A DNA stretch of 64,000 nt from VAZQ01 sp963739175 (lineage in GTDB: Bacteria; Pseudomonadota; Alphaproteobacteria; Rhizobiales; Xanthobacteraceae): the NCBI GenBank assembly GCA_963739175.1, contig CAVTZH010000001.1, positions 1,302,001 to 1,366,000 of the forward strand, read 5' to 3'. Under the pieces are notes generated by a model. That model was not told where the DNA came from. It searched no databases and saw only the letters and a program-made list of their open reading frames with translations. Positions 37,439 through 46,763 of this stretch are shown piece by piece. A program made the translations under genes and the position numbers. Numbering within the stretch: the first letter of the stretch is position 1; each line of letters begins with the position of its first letter.

Positions 37439-39038
37439 TTGCAATTGACTGCTTTTCTCGACCTCGGCCTCGCCGAGACAATCACCAAAGCCCTCGCCGA
37501 CGAGCAATACGCCGCTCCCACGCCGATCCAGGCACAGACCATCCCGCAAGTGATGCAAGGCCGCGACGTCGTCGGCATCGCGCAGACCGGAACCGGCAAG
37601 ACCGCCGCCTTCGCGCTGCCGATCCTCAATCACCTCACCAACAACCGCCACAAGCCGCTGCCGAAGAGCTGCCGCGTGCTGGTGCTCTCGCCCGACGCGG
37701 GAGCTCTCGGCGCAGATCGTCGACAGCTTCAAGACCTACGGCCGCTACCTGCGCCCGTCGGTGGCGCTCGCGATCGGCGGCGTCAACATCAACCCGCAGA
37801 TGCGGGCGCTTGCCCATGGCGTCGACGTGCTGGTGGCGACGCCCGGGCGGCTGCTCGACCTGATGTCGCACCGGGCCGTGAACTTCGACCGCGTCGAGGT
37901 CTTCGTGCTCGACGAAGCCGACCGCATGCTCGACATGGGCTTCATCCACGACATCCGCCGTATCGTGACGAAACTGCCGGCCAAGCGTCAGACGCTGTTC
38001 TTCTCAGCGACCATGCCGCGCGAGATCACCGAGCTTGCCAATTCCATGCTGAAGGACCCGGTCCGGGTCTCGGTGACACCGGCCGCGACCACCGTCGATC
38101 GCGTTGACCAGCGCGTCATCCTGGTCGACCGTGCGGCGAAGCCGGCGCTGCTCGCCAAGCTCCTGCGCAGCGAACCGATCGACCGCGTGCTGGTGTTCAC
38201 CCGCACCAAGCACGGCGCCGACAAGGTCGTGCGCTCGCTCCAGAAGTCGCAGATCGCGGCCGAAGCGATCCACGGCAACAAGTCGCAGAACCAGCGCGAG
38301 CGCGTGCTCGCCGCCTTCCGCACCGGCAAGGTGCGCACGCTGGTGGCGACCGATATCGCGGCGCGCGGCATCGACGTCGAGGGCATCAGCCACGTCGTCA
38401 ATTTCGATCTGCCCAACATCCCGGAGAGCTACGTCCACCGCATCGGCCGCACCGCGCGCGCCGGCGCCGACGGCATCGCGATCTCGTTCTGCGACGGCGA
38501 GGAGCGCGCCTATCTGCGCGACATCGAGAAGCTGATCCGCATCTCGATCCCTTCGACCGACCAGCGCGGCGCCCGCCATGCGGAGCCACGTACAGCGGAG
38601 CCACGCACACATGGGGCGGCTCATGGGTCGCCGCAGACGAACGGCGATACCGCTCCGTCGCCGGAGTGGACCTCGCACGATTCACGCCCGGCGAACGGCC
38701 ACAAGAAGCAGCAGAACAGGCATCGGCAAAACAAGCCGCAGCAGGGCAAGCCGGCGCAGCCGCACAAGCAGCATGCGGCGCAATCGCCGCGCAGCGGCCA
38801 GCAGGCCCAGCCGCAGCGAAATGGCCAAAGCCATCAGCCCAAGCGCAATGGCCAGCACCATCAGCAGCCGAAGCGCGACGGCCACCAGCAGAACCACCAG
38901 CAACACCGCTCGCCGGCACAGAACGACAACGACGGCAGCATCGGCTCGGTCGGCTTCATGCGGCCGACGCAGCGGCAAAAACATCATGGGCATAAACATC
39001 ATGCCGGCGGCCTTGCGGCGCGCCGCTCGGCGCGCTAA
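37439..39038 (+). CDS. DEAD-box RNA helicase (RhlE-like), frameshifted
   Basis: This is an ATP-dependent RNA helicase of about 532 residues. The motifs are the Q-motif PTPIQAQTIPQVMQG, Walker A AQTGTGKTAAF, ATPGRLLDL, DEAD box VLDEADRMLDMGF, SAT in FFSATMPRE, and HRIGRTARAG. An extra G at 37694 breaks motif Ia, which should read LVLSPTRELSAQIVDSF. The C-terminal ~130 residues are a Gln/Asn/His/Lys/Pro-rich low-complexity tail, common in cold-induced RhlE proteins and probably RNA-binding. No ATG is available; TTG at 37439 or 37445 is the likely start. IF-1 follows after 21 bases, so a cold-response translation module is plausible. Confidence 0.92.
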
Positions 39039-39059
39039 CGGGATCGGAGGGAAGGAACC

Positions 39060-39338
39060 ATGTCGAAAGAAGACCTGCTCGAATTCGATGGCACCGTGAC
39101 CGAGGTCCTGCCGGACGGCAATTTCCGCGTCAAACTGGACAACGAGCACGAGCTGCTCGCCTACATGTCCGGCAAGATGCGCAAGTTCCGCATCCGCACC
39201 GGCGTCGGCGACCGCGTGGTGATCGAGGTATCGCCCTACGATCTCAACCGCGGCCGCATCAACTTCCGCCACAAGGACACCAACCGGCCGATGGGCTCGC
39301 CGCCGACCCGCCGGCAGCAGAGCGTCCGCCGGCGCTGA
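39060..39338 (+). CDS. infA: Translation initiation factor IF-1
   Basis: IF-1 is a 92-residue OB-fold protein that binds the 30S A site during initiation. The signature is LLEFDGTVTEVLPDGNFRVK, then LLAYMSGKMRKFRIR, GDRVVIEVSPYDLNRGRI. It is about 20 residues longer than E. coli IF-1 through a basic C-terminal tail (SPPTRRQQSVRRR). It has a strong ribosome-binding site GGAGGGAAGG. Its location directly behind a DEAD-box helicase suggests the helicase-linked infA copy seen in several rhizobia, distinct from the adenylate-kinase-linked copy; this is inference. Confidence 0.95.
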   Translation: MSKEDLLEFDGTVTEVLPDGNFRVKLDNEHELLAYMSGKMRKFRIRTGVGDRVVIEVSPYDLNRGRINFRHKDTNRPMGSPPTRRQQSVRRR

Positions 39339-39345
39339 GTTGGCT

Positions 39346-39546
39346 ATGACCGACACGCCTCCCGACCGGCCCGCCGGCAGCGTCGACCCGAAGCTCCTGG
39401 AGATCCTGGTCTGTCCCGTGACCAAGGGCCCGCTGGAATACGACAGCGCACGCCAGGAGCTGATCTCGCGCTCCGCCAAGCTCGCCTATCCGATCCGCGA
39501 CGGCATTCCGATCATGCTGCCGGAGGAAGCGCGGCGGCTGGATTGA
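39346..39546 (+). CDS. Trm112 family protein
   Basis: This is a 66-residue Trm112/UPF0434 protein. It carries ILVCPVTKGPLEYD and AYPIRDGIPIMLPEEAR, the conserved core of small activators that in eukaryotes and archaea stabilise methyltransferases. The bacterial role is less clear. The zinc cysteines are incomplete (one CPVT), as usual for this subfamily. The start is the ATG at 39346, eight bases after the infA stop, so the two genes are co-transcribed, and a strong intrinsic terminator follows. Confidence 0.9.
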   Translation: MTDTPPDRPAGSVDPKLLEILVCPVTKGPLEYDSARQELISRSAKLAYPIRDGIPIMLPEEARRLD

Positions 39547-39580
39547 CGCGGTTGCCGATGATCGTTTGCATATCATCGAT

Positions 39581-39613
39581 GATGCCCGGGACCTTCCCGG
39601 GCATCTGTCTTTT
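39581..39613 (+). terminator. Intrinsic terminator after Trm112 gene
   Basis: An 11-bp perfect stem GATGCCCGGGA / TCCCGGGCATC with a three-base loop is followed by TGTCTTTT. It lies 34 bases after the Trm112 stop and just before the GST gene, so it should end the helicase - infA - Trm112 transcript. Confidence 0.85.
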
Positions 39614-39626
39614 GCGAGGAACGAGA

Positions 39627-40259
39627 ATGCTGAAAATCTGGGGGCGGAATACGTCCATCAACGTGCAGAAGGTGATGTGGGCGATCGGCGAGCTCGACCT
39701 GCCGCACGAGCGCGTCGACGTCGGCGGGGCGTTCGGCCGCACCAAGGAGCCGTTCTACCTGGCGATGAACCCCAACTCGCTGGTGCCGACTCTGGAAGAG
39801 GACGACGGCTTCACGCTGTGGGAGTCGAACACCGTCGTGCGCTACCTCGCCGCCAAGCACGGCGCCGGCACGCTCGAGCCCGCGAATCCGCACGAGCGCG
39901 CCCGCGCCAGCCAATGGATGGACTGGATGCTGACGGTCTGCGCGCCCGCCATTCATCCGCTGTTCTGGGGCCTGATCCGGACGCCGCCGGAGAAACAGGA
40001 CCACGCCAAGATCGCCGAAGCCCGCGACAAGACCGCCGACGCCCTGCGCATGCTCGACACCCAGCTCGGCAAGACCAAGTTCGCCGCCGGCGACACGTTC
40101 TCGATGGGCGACATTCCGGTCGGGCTGATCACCTACCGCTTCCGCAAGCTGGTGCCGGACCGCACGGGCATGGGCCTCGATAATCTGGAGCGCTGGTTCC
40201 TCGGCCTCGAACAGCGCAAGGCGTTCAAGGAGCAGATCCTGCCGGTGCCATTCACGTGA
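39627..40259 (+). CDS. Glutathione S-transferase family protein
   Basis: This is a 210-residue cytosolic GST. The N-terminal thioredoxin fold has MLKIWGRNTSINVQKVMWAI and the glutathione-binding NPNSLVPTLEEDDGFTLWES; the C-terminal helical domain has FAAGDTFSMGDIPVGLITYR, the N-capping box. The serine in the RNTSINV segment is the probable catalytic residue. The substrate is not predictable. It starts after a GAGGAACGAGA ribosome-binding region and directly follows the terminator of the upstream operon. Confidence 0.92.
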   Translation: MLKIWGRNTSINVQKVMWAIGELDLPHERVDVGGAFGRTKEPFYLAMNPNSLVPTLEEDDGFTLWESNTVVRYLAAKHGAGTLEPANPHERARASQWMDWMLTVCAPAIHPLFWGLIRTPPEKQDHAKIAEARDKTADALRMLDTQLGKTKFAAGDTFSMGDIPVGLITYRFRKLVPDRTGMGLDNLERWFLGLEQRKAFKEQILPVPFT

Positions 40260-40266
40260 GCTAGCG

Positions 40267-41268
40267 ATGGCAGCATCGCCCGCATCGAGTCACATCTGCC
40301 GACGCGATGCGCTGCGCGGCATCGCCGCGACTGCCGCAACGATCGCGGGGCCGCGGCTTGCCGCTGCGCAGGCCCCCCCAACGGTCGAGGAGCGCTGGTC
40401 GGCGGGCGGGCTGGTGGGCACCTTCGCGCGGCCGGTTGGCGAGCCAACGCGTGGCCCCGCGGCAGTGATCCTTGCAGGATCGGGACCCAATCTGCGCGAC
40501 GGGACGCTCGGAACCTATCGCAGGATCGCTGAAGGTCTCGCCGCCGGCGGTATTCGGTCCGTGCGTTACGACAAGCGCGGCATCGGTGAGAGCCGCGCGC
40601 TCGTTGCGCGCGAAGACGATGTCGTCCTGCAGAATTTCGTCGATGACGCCGTGACGGCGGCGCGTGACCTGCAGGCACGTCCGGACGTGTCGGCGGTGGT
40701 CATCATCGGGCACAGCGAGGGCGCCCTGCTGGCCATCCTGGCCGCGGCGAAGGTCAAGGTCGCAGGCATCGTCCTGCTGGCCGGACCCGGCCGCCGCTTC
40801 GATGTGATCTTGCGCGAGCAGATCAAGAACCTCCCGTTGCCGCCGGCGCAGGAACACGTTCGCTCGGAGACACTTTCCATCCTGGAGACGCTGGCGAAGG
40901 GCGAGCGCATTGCCAACGTCTCGAAACAGAACATGATGTTGTTTCGGCCTTCGGTGCAGCCGTTCCTGATTTCGCTGATCCCTGTCGACCCCGCCGCAGA
41001 GTTCGGCCGATTGATCGTGCCCGCGCTTATTGTTCAGGGCGCGCGCGATGTTCAGATCAGGCAGGTAGACTTCGAAGCACTCAAGAAGGCGCGGCCCGAC
41101 GCCAAGCCCTTGCTGCTTCCCGAAGCTAACCACATGCTCACACGCGCGCCGGCGGATTTGTCCGACCTTGCCGCACAAATCAAATCCTACGACCGCAACG
41201 CACCGCTGGTTCCCGAACTTGTGCCGGCACTGACTGCGTTCATCAAATCCGTTTCAGCAGCACCTTGA
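40267..41268 (+). CDS. Exported alpha/beta hydrolase
   Basis: This is a 333-residue hydrolase. The N-terminus RRDALRGIAATAATIAG looks like a twin-arginine export signal ending AAAQ. The core has RYDKRGIGESR, the nucleophile elbow VVIIGHSEGALLA (serine in GHSEG), the acid in IVQGARDVQIR and histidine in LPEANHML. This resembles exported dienelactone-hydrolase/prolyl-oligopeptidase-like hydrolases. The gene is seven bases behind the GST gene and ends convergently five bases from ubiH, so GST and hydrolase may be a small operon. The substrate is unknown. Confidence 0.85.
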   Translation: MAASPASSHICRRDALRGIAATAATIAGPRLAAAQAPPTVEERWSAGGLVGTFARPVGEPTRGPAAVILAGSGPNLRDGTLGTYRRIAEGLAAGGIRSVRYDKRGIGESRALVAREDDVVLQNFVDDAVTAARDLQARPDVSAVVIIGHSEGALLAILAAAKVKVAGIVLLAGPGRRFDVILREQIKNLPLPPAQEHVRSETLSILETLAKGERIANVSKQNMMLFRPSVQPFLISLIPVDPAAEFGRLIVPALIVQGARDVQIRQVDFEALKKARPDAKPLLLPEANHMLTRAPADLSDLAAQIKSYDRNAPLVPELVPALTAFIKSVSAAP

Positions 41269-41273
41269 TCGTT

Positions 41274-42515
41274 TCAGAGCGCCTCGCCCTTCAACAACTT
41301 CGGCACCTCGCCGACCAGGCCGGCGGCCTCGCGGATGAACAATTGCTTGAGCGCCGGCAGGCGATCGACCATGCCGAGCCCGACATCGCGCACGACCCGC
41401 AGCGCATCCGAGCGGTTGGAGAACAGCCGGTTCAATCCGTCGGTGGCGACGCCCATCGCCATGGTGTCGAAGCGCCGCCAGCGCTGATAGCGGTCGAGGG
41501 TGACCGGGGAGCCCGGATCGAGCCCGAGCCGCGCCGCATCGACGATCGTCTCCGCCAGCGCGGCGACGTCCTTGAGGCCCATGTTGAGCCCCTGCCCCGC
41601 GATCGGATGGATGACATGCGCGGCGTCGCCGACGAGCGCGATGCGATCCGCCACGAACGCGCGCGCGACCGAGAGCCCGAGCGGGAACGCGCGCCGCGGT
41701 CCGACCGCTGCGATCTCGCCGAGATGCAGCCCGAAGCGCTTTTCCAGCTCGGCATGAAAGCCGGCGTCGTCGAGCGCGACGATGCGCTCGGCCTCGCCGG
41801 CGGCTTCGGTCCACACGATCGACGAGCGGTGCCCAGTCGCGTCGCGCTTGAGCGGCAGGATCGCGAACGGCCCGGCCGGCAGGAAATGCTCCTCGGCGCG
41901 GCCGTTGTGGTCGCGCTCGTGCCGCACGGTGGTGGCGATGCTCGACTGGGCGTAGCCCCAGCCGTGGGTCGCGATGCCGGCGCGCTCGCGGATCGACGAG
42001 CGCGCGCCGTCGGCGGCGACCAGCAGGCGCGCGGCGAGCGTCGTGCCGTCACGCAACCGGACCTCGATGCGATCTCCCGCCACCGCGGAATCGGCGACGG
42101 CCGCGTTCAACAACGCGACGCCGTCCGCCCGCGCCTTCGCCAGCAGCGCCGCCAGCAGCGGCCCGTTCTCGATCATGTGCGCGAATGGCTCGCCGGGCGC
42201 GACCTCGCCGTCGAAGGTCAGGAATGTCGGCCGCACGGCATCGTCGAGGCGGCTGTCGGTGACCGCCATGTCGAGGATCGGCTGCGCGCCCGGCGCAATC
42301 GCCTCCCAGACGCCGATGGTCTCGAACAGCCGCCGCGCCGCGGCGACGATGGCCGACGCGCGCGGATCGCTGCCGCCGCGCTCCAGGGCGGGGTCGGCCA
42401 CCACGACTTGAAAGGCGGCGCCGAGCGCCTGCCGGAGCGCGATCGCCAGCGACAGGCCGGCGAAGCCCGCGCCGGCGATGAGGATGTCGACTGGTCTGTT
42501 GCCCTGGCTGCTCAT
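41274..42515 (-). CDS. UbiH/COQ6-family FAD-dependent monooxygenase
   Basis: This is a 413-residue flavoprotein hydroxylase, most likely for ubiquinone ring hydroxylation. The FAD motifs are GAGFAGLSLAIAL at the N-terminus, VAADGARSSIRERAG (DG motif) and RIALVGDAAHVIHPIAGQG (GD motif), with the family signature NMGLKDVAALAE. UbiH, UbiF, UbiI and the alphaproteobacterial UbiL are hard to separate by eye, so I give no symbol. In relatives this gene lies beside tesB and the glnK/amtB genes; here an 8-kb glycan island separates them. Confidence 0.9.
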   Translation of the reverse strand: MSSQGNRPVDILIAGAGFAGLSLAIALRQALGAAFQVVVADPALERGGSDPRASAIVAAARRLFETIGVWEAIAPGAQPILDMAVTDSRLDDAVRPTFLTFDGEVAPGEPFAHMIENGPLLAALLAKARADGVALLNAAVADSAVAGDRIEVRLRDGTTLAARLLVAADGARSSIRERAGIATHGWGYAQSSIATTVRHERDHNGRAEEHFLPAGPFAILPLKRDATGHRSSIVWTEAAGEAERIVALDDAGFHAELEKRFGLHLGEIAAVGPRRAFPLGLSVARAFVADRIALVGDAAHVIHPIAGQGLNMGLKDVAALAETIVDAARLGLDPGSPVTLDRYQRWRRFDTMAMGVATDGLNRLFSNRSDALRVVRDVGLGMVDRLPALKQLFIREAAGLVGEVPKLLKGEAL

Positions 42516-42701
42516 GGTCGCCTTGTCGCGCGCGTCACCTTGTCAGATAGTGACATCCAAGCCGTTAGCAAAGCACACCGACGGCGCCTACTCCCCCTTC
42601 CCGACCACCCGCCTGCCTGCAAGGAACCGGCGTTCCCACCCCCGTCCGGCTTCTGCGACGCGGGCATTGGCCTCTGTGATTTTCTTGGATAGTTTCCCGA
42701 A

Positions 42702-43472
42702 ATGAGCAGGTTGAGCCGGTGGATCAGATCATTTTCGGAACAGAGAGTCAGGCGGTCTCGTATCAAGGCGTCGCGTCAGCTCGAGTTTTTCGAAACGGCG
42801 ACAGGCCGGTGGTGGTTGCCGCCCCTCGACAGCGATCCCGTCATTTCGACAATGCGAGGCGGAGGCGTATTCGACGCTGACGTCGTCGCGGAGGCCGAAC
42901 TGCATATCCGACCCGGATCGACCGTTCTCGATCTTGGATCAAACTTCGGTCAGATGGCGGTGCTGTTCTCTCGGATGACAGGGCCGACGGGTGTCGTTCA
43001 CGCCTTCGAAGCCGATCCATTCATCTGTCAGGCACTGCGAAAAAACGTCGAAGCCAACGATGCGAAAAACGTGATCGTTCATGAGGCCGCGGTCTGGCAC
43101 ATGGATGGGCGATCGCTTTTCTATCCGGAGCAGGATCTTGTGCGTTTCGGAGCGCTCGGCTCGTATGGCATCGATCCCAACGCGACCGAGGGGCGGACAG
43201 TCCCATCGATCACGATCGACTCGCTCAACTTGCCTGCCGATATCAGCTTCATGAAAATCGACGTACAGGGAAGCGACCTGTATGCCATGATGGGAGCGGA
43301 AAGAACGATTTCGCAGAACAGAATGCCGATCTTGTTCGAGTTCGAATTGCTTTTGCAGGACGACTTTGGAACGACGTTTGCCGACTACGAAGCGCTGATC
43401 GAGAAAATGCGCTATCAAATATCCAAGAAGATCGGCGAATATGATTACCTGATTACGCCGATATCCGTTTGA
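42702..43472 (+). CDS. FkbM-family methyltransferase
   Basis: This is a 256-residue SAM-dependent methyltransferase of the FkbM type. The Rossmann motif I is STVLDLGSNFGQMAVLFSRM, followed by VVHAFEADPFICQALRKNVE and the catalytic-region aspartate in FMKIDVQGSDLYAMMGAE. FkbM proteins O-methylate polyketides, sugars or glycans; in a glycosyltransferase island a sugar methyl group is the likely target. It is the first gene of the island, divergent from ubiH. Its base composition looks lower in GC than the backbone, suggesting horizontal gain. No membrane tail is present, unlike the two FkbM proteins further on. Confidence 0.88.
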   Translation: MSRLSRWIRSFSEQRVRRSRIKASRQLEFFETATGRWWLPPLDSDPVISTMRGGGVFDADVVAEAELHIRPGSTVLDLGSNFGQMAVLFSRMTGPTGVVHAFEADPFICQALRKNVEANDAKNVIVHEAAVWHMDGRSLFYPEQDLVRFGALGSYGIDPNATEGRTVPSITIDSLNLPADISFMKIDVQGSDLYAMMGAERTISQNRMPILFEFELLLQDDFGTTFADYEALIEKMRYQISKKIGEYDYLITPISV

Positions 43473-43477
43473 CGCCA

Positions 43478-44692
43478 TCAAGCCGGCGGATGAGGTTCGG
43501 ACGCCAACAGCGTCCGCGACCAAATGTTCTTTTGGCTGGCCGCGAAAATACGATGGCGCGATCTGATGAATTCGCTCAGCCTTTCAAGTTCGACCCGATT
43601 TCCGATAAGGCCGCAGGCAATATTGGCTGAAGTCTCCGGGTCCGACAGATCGATCTGTGGCAATCCCGCCAGATAGGGGACGCATTTTGCCGTTTCCGGA
43701 GAGGCGAGAAATGGCGTGGCGTAGGCTGAGGCCTCTGCCACCTTAAACTTCATGCCGAAATCGTTCTTGATCGGACAAAGCAGAAGATCGGCCGTTTGAA
43801 AGAGCTTGCGGACGGTCGCGGCGTCGCTCACGCCAAGATAGGACACGATCGGGTGTCGCCATTCCGCCGGAACGTCGCCCGCCCCCACGCCGATGATCTT
43901 GATGCGAACATCATCGCGACGGGCGGCAAGGCAAGGAGCAAGTTGCTTTGCAATGAATTCGATCGCCAGACGGTTTGGATAGTGAGCGAAGTTTCCGACA
44001 AAGAAGGCGGTTCTGGAATCGGTGTAGGTCCACGGCTCCGCCTCCTCGTCCAGATATGGCGTGATGCAGGAGGCTTGCGAAGATGGCAGATAGCGCGGCA
44101 CGTCCGGCTGACCTATTGCGACAACCTTTGTGGATTGCGAATAGATTCGCCGCTCGAATCTCGTCAAGCGGGAACCAATAATGGCGGCGCGTATCGATCC
44201 GTGACGAAGAACTCTCAGCGCAACGCTATCGCGATAGAATTCGGCTTCTCTATTCATCGTAACGACGGCGGTCGAAAGTTTGAAATTATCGCCGTCGGGA
44301 CAGAACAATGCCGTAAAGAGCAATTCCATGACCAAGTAGTCGGATTGCCAGCGATCAAGCGCATCAAGAACACATCGCCTAACTTGGGGGTTCATGGCGG
44401 CCAACTCTTCCCCAGGAAAGCCGGCAAGCTTGATCCACCCGCGTTCGATGCGCTCTCGAAAGCGACTTGGCCGCTTGCGCCCTTCAAAGGGAATGAAAAG
44501 AAATTTGTCGATCCCAATATCCGTCAGATACGACACAGTCGGGGCGCGCGCAGATTCTGAGCCGGCAATGACGACAGCAAGGTCTATATTGTCATCGTCC
44601 TTCAGGCGGCGAATGGTCGTGCGCGAACTGATAGCTCCGCCATTGGCAGTTCCGCTTTGAGCGACAATCGTAAAATAGAGCACCCGCAGCAT
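43478..44692 (-). CDS. Glycosyltransferase, GT-B fold (family 4-like)
   Basis: This is a 404-residue protein. The N-terminal half starts MLRVLYFTIVAQSGTANGGA, with the glycine loop expected for acceptor binding. The C-terminal nucleotide-sugar half shows AFFVGNFAHYPNRLAIEFI, RIKIIGVGAGD and FGMKFKVAEASAYATPFLAS, where the EX7E-type loop lies. These match group-1 glycosyltransferases. Donor and acceptor are unknown. It lies tail-to-tail with the preceding FkbM gene (five bases apart) and its GC content appears below the window average. Confidence 0.8.
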   Translation of the reverse strand: MLRVLYFTIVAQSGTANGGAISSRTTIRRLKDDDNIDLAVVIAGSESARAPTVSYLTDIGIDKFLFIPFEGRKRPSRFRERIERGWIKLAGFPGEELAAMNPQVRRCVLDALDRWQSDYLVMELLFTALFCPDGDNFKLSTAVVTMNREAEFYRDSVALRVLRHGSIRAAIIGSRLTRFERRIYSQSTKVVAIGQPDVPRYLPSSQASCITPYLDEEAEPWTYTDSRTAFFVGNFAHYPNRLAIEFIAKQLAPCLAARRDDVRIKIIGVGAGDVPAEWRHPIVSYLGVSDAATVRKLFQTADLLLCPIKNDFGMKFKVAEASAYATPFLASPETAKCVPYLAGLPQIDLSDPETSANIACGLIGNRVELERLSEFIRSRHRIFAASQKNIWSRTLLASEPHPPA

Positions 44693-44752
44693 GGGAGTAT
44701 CCGACGGGGTTAAATCACCACATTTTCGAATTGGCCGTCATGTGACGTCGCT

Positions 44753-45589
44753 CTAGATTGCAATCGCAATTATTGCCCCGACGAGGGCGACGGACGCGAC
44801 GATAAAGGCCGCGCACCATCGTGCCGCCCTGCGTTTAAGTTTAGCAACACGAGCCTGCAATGCGACTTCGCGGTAGGAAATGTAATTGTCAAAGACGCTC
44901 GGCGGATATCGCAGCAAAGCAAGCAGCTCTTTGGACTCCTTCGCTACGAAGAATTTGTTCAGCCCGTCCTCGTAGCCCAGCACGTAGTCATGACCTTCCA
45001 GAATCCGAGTAGATTGCTGTGAAGCATCAATTTGCTGAAACGGCTTCATCGCTTCGATGACAATCAATTTGGGACGATATTTGTCGAGCTGAGCACCGCG
45101 CAGGATTTCAGCCTCAGCGCCCTCGGCGTCGATCTTGAGCAGGTCGATCGGCTTCCCCTGGGCGTATTCGTCCAACACGTCAGCGAGGGTGCGGACGGGC
45201 ACGCGTCGCTCCGACACTCGCGCGTTCATATCCTTCTGGAGTTGTTTTGCGATGCCCTCAACCATTGTCGAATGCCCGCCTCCTTCGTCGAGGATGTAGA
45301 AAGGTGCTTCACCTTTCTGCCCTCCCAGGGCGATGCAAAGGCTGATATCGCGGGGTCGAAGCTCCTTGAAGCGGACACACAGGTGCTCCATCGGTTCGAT
45401 GACAATGCCGCTCCAACCTCGTTCATAGAGCGCCCACGTGACCGATCCTGACTTTGGCTCGTGCGCCCCAACGTCGACATAGAATCCGCCGGCCTGCGGA
45501 AGCACGCGATTGACGATGACATCTTCCAGATTCGCGCAGTAACTGACAAACGGCGGGTTCTTCTGACCGAATAGATGCGGCGCGCTCAT
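44753..45589 (-). CDS. FkbM-family methyltransferase with C-terminal membrane anchor (1)
   Basis: This is a 278-residue protein. The methyltransferase domain shows GGFYVDVGAHEPKSGSVTWA, GIVIEPMEHLCVRFKELRP and LLKIDAEGAEAEILRGAQ. After the core comes a conserved block with EGHDYVLGYEDGLNKFFVAK and ALRYPPSVFDNYI, then a basic helix and one hydrophobic segment (FIVASVALVGAIIAIAI) at the very end, predicting a tail-anchored inner-membrane protein. It is a clear paralogue of the second membrane-tailed FkbM gene 1.2 kb away. A role in methylating a lipid-linked glycan at the membrane is likely but inferred. Confidence 0.86.
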   Translation of the reverse strand: MSAPHLFGQKNPPFVSYCANLEDVIVNRVLPQAGGFYVDVGAHEPKSGSVTWALYERGWSGIVIEPMEHLCVRFKELRPRDISLCIALGGQKGEAPFYILDEGGGHSTMVEGIAKQLQKDMNARVSERRVPVRTLADVLDEYAQGKPIDLLKIDAEGAEAEILRGAQLDKYRPKLIVIEAMKPFQQIDASQQSTRILEGHDYVLGYEDGLNKFFVAKESKELLALLRYPPSVFDNYISYREVALQARVAKLKRRAARWCAAFIVASVALVGAIIAIAI

Positions 45590-45697
45590 ACCGGCCTCTA
45601 GCTGCAGAGGGAAACAATCGCGTGTGGTCGGCCGTCCTTTGCGAAGGCAACGGGCGCACCGAGGCCTACCTTATTCATAGCGTGCCAGCACGTGAAG

Positions 45698-46732
45698 TCA
45701 TCGCCGCGCACGCAGACGCCGTAGCTGCGTCAGGAACCGCTCGGCGTCGAAATGTCCGCTCGGCTTGGTGACGATCCAATCATCCGGAGGGTAGTGCCAG
45801 AACGGGTGGTAGAGAACGATGCCCGACACATTCAAAATCGCCGCCAGATAGCTGAAGGATGACTTGCTCATGACCAGGATGTCGGCGGTGGCGAGCCGCT
45901 CGATGCAGGTCATGGCCGGTTCGTTGATATATCGCTGCAGGCCCGGGAACACCGCGAAATCGGCGAACGGATCCTGTTCGGGACGCAGCTGGAGCAGCTC
46001 ACTAATGCGTCCCTTGAAGGCCGGATCGTCGGGCCTGACCGCCGCGTCCTTCTGCAAGAGCTCCGAGTGGAGCTCGAGCTCAAACGGAATTTGCTCGCGT
46101 GCCAGCGCCGACGTCACTTCCTGGGCAATGCTGATGTAGTATCGATTGTCGATCAGGCGCTCCGAGTTGACAAACATGAGCTCGCCGCGGCGCACATGCA
46201 GCGCGATGCGAAGCGCTCCATTCCGCGCCTGCTGCTTGAACGGCGAGAGCGATTTGCAAACCTCGTAGCCCTGCGCGTAGCGATCCATCAGCGCGTGCGG
46301 TGCGCCGATGCGAACCACGGTTTCGGCGTTGGCTTTCGACCACTGGGCGACCAGGCGGCCGAATTTCGACAACCGGATCGGTGAAAGCTGTTTCCGCCGC
46401 CCGCCGTATCGAAGGCCAAGCGCCCGCTCCAATGAGCCGACCGGCAGCGAAGGCAGCAAGACGGAGGATGGCGCCGCGGTCGTGGTCCGATCGGACGGCA
46501 GCGCGAACTTTCGATTGAACGTGTCGATGAATGTCGGGTCCTTCTCCTGGTTCTGGAACGCCTCAAGACCCTGGTAGTAGACGTCGTTGAGCGGGGAATG
46601 CAGATATTTCGTCCCGAGCAGGCGCGAGAGGCAATAGATGCCGTAGATGCGATGCAGCTGGGCGCCGGCGCCGTCGGGCGTGATCTCGTTGGCGTAAGTC
46701 AGAAAGACATTGTCGAACTTCGGCATCGCCAT
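45698..46732 (-). CDS. Putative fucosyltransferase-like protein with HVRRGE motif
   Basis: This is a 344-residue protein without an obvious membrane segment. RIALHVRRGELMFVNSERL resembles the donor-binding H-x-R-R-G motif of GT11 and related fucosyltransferases, and SKSSFSYLAAILNVSGIVLYHPFWHYP resembles their second conserved region (S-S-FS). The N-terminus (LTYANEITPDGAGAQLHRIYGIYCL) fits the GNQLFQY-like start of such enzymes in a weaker form. I regard it as a divergent glycosyltransferase of that fold. It lies between the two membrane-tailed FkbM genes on the same strand, which suggests a shared glycan substrate. Confidence 0.6.
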   Translation of the reverse strand: MAMPKFDNVFLTYANEITPDGAGAQLHRIYGIYCLSRLLGTKYLHSPLNDVYYQGLEAFQNQEKDPTFIDTFNRKFALPSDRTTTAAPSSVLLPSLPVGSLERALGLRYGGRRKQLSPIRLSKFGRLVAQWSKANAETVVRIGAPHALMDRYAQGYEVCKSLSPFKQQARNGALRIALHVRRGELMFVNSERLIDNRYYISIAQEVTSALAREQIPFELELHSELLQKDAAVRPDDPAFKGRISELLQLRPEQDPFADFAVFPGLQRYINEPAMTCIERLATADILVMSKSSFSYLAAILNVSGIVLYHPFWHYPPDDWIVTKPSGHFDAERFLTQLRRLRARR

Positions 46733-46763
46733 CGATCTCGCGCTACAGCGGGCAAAACGTTGC

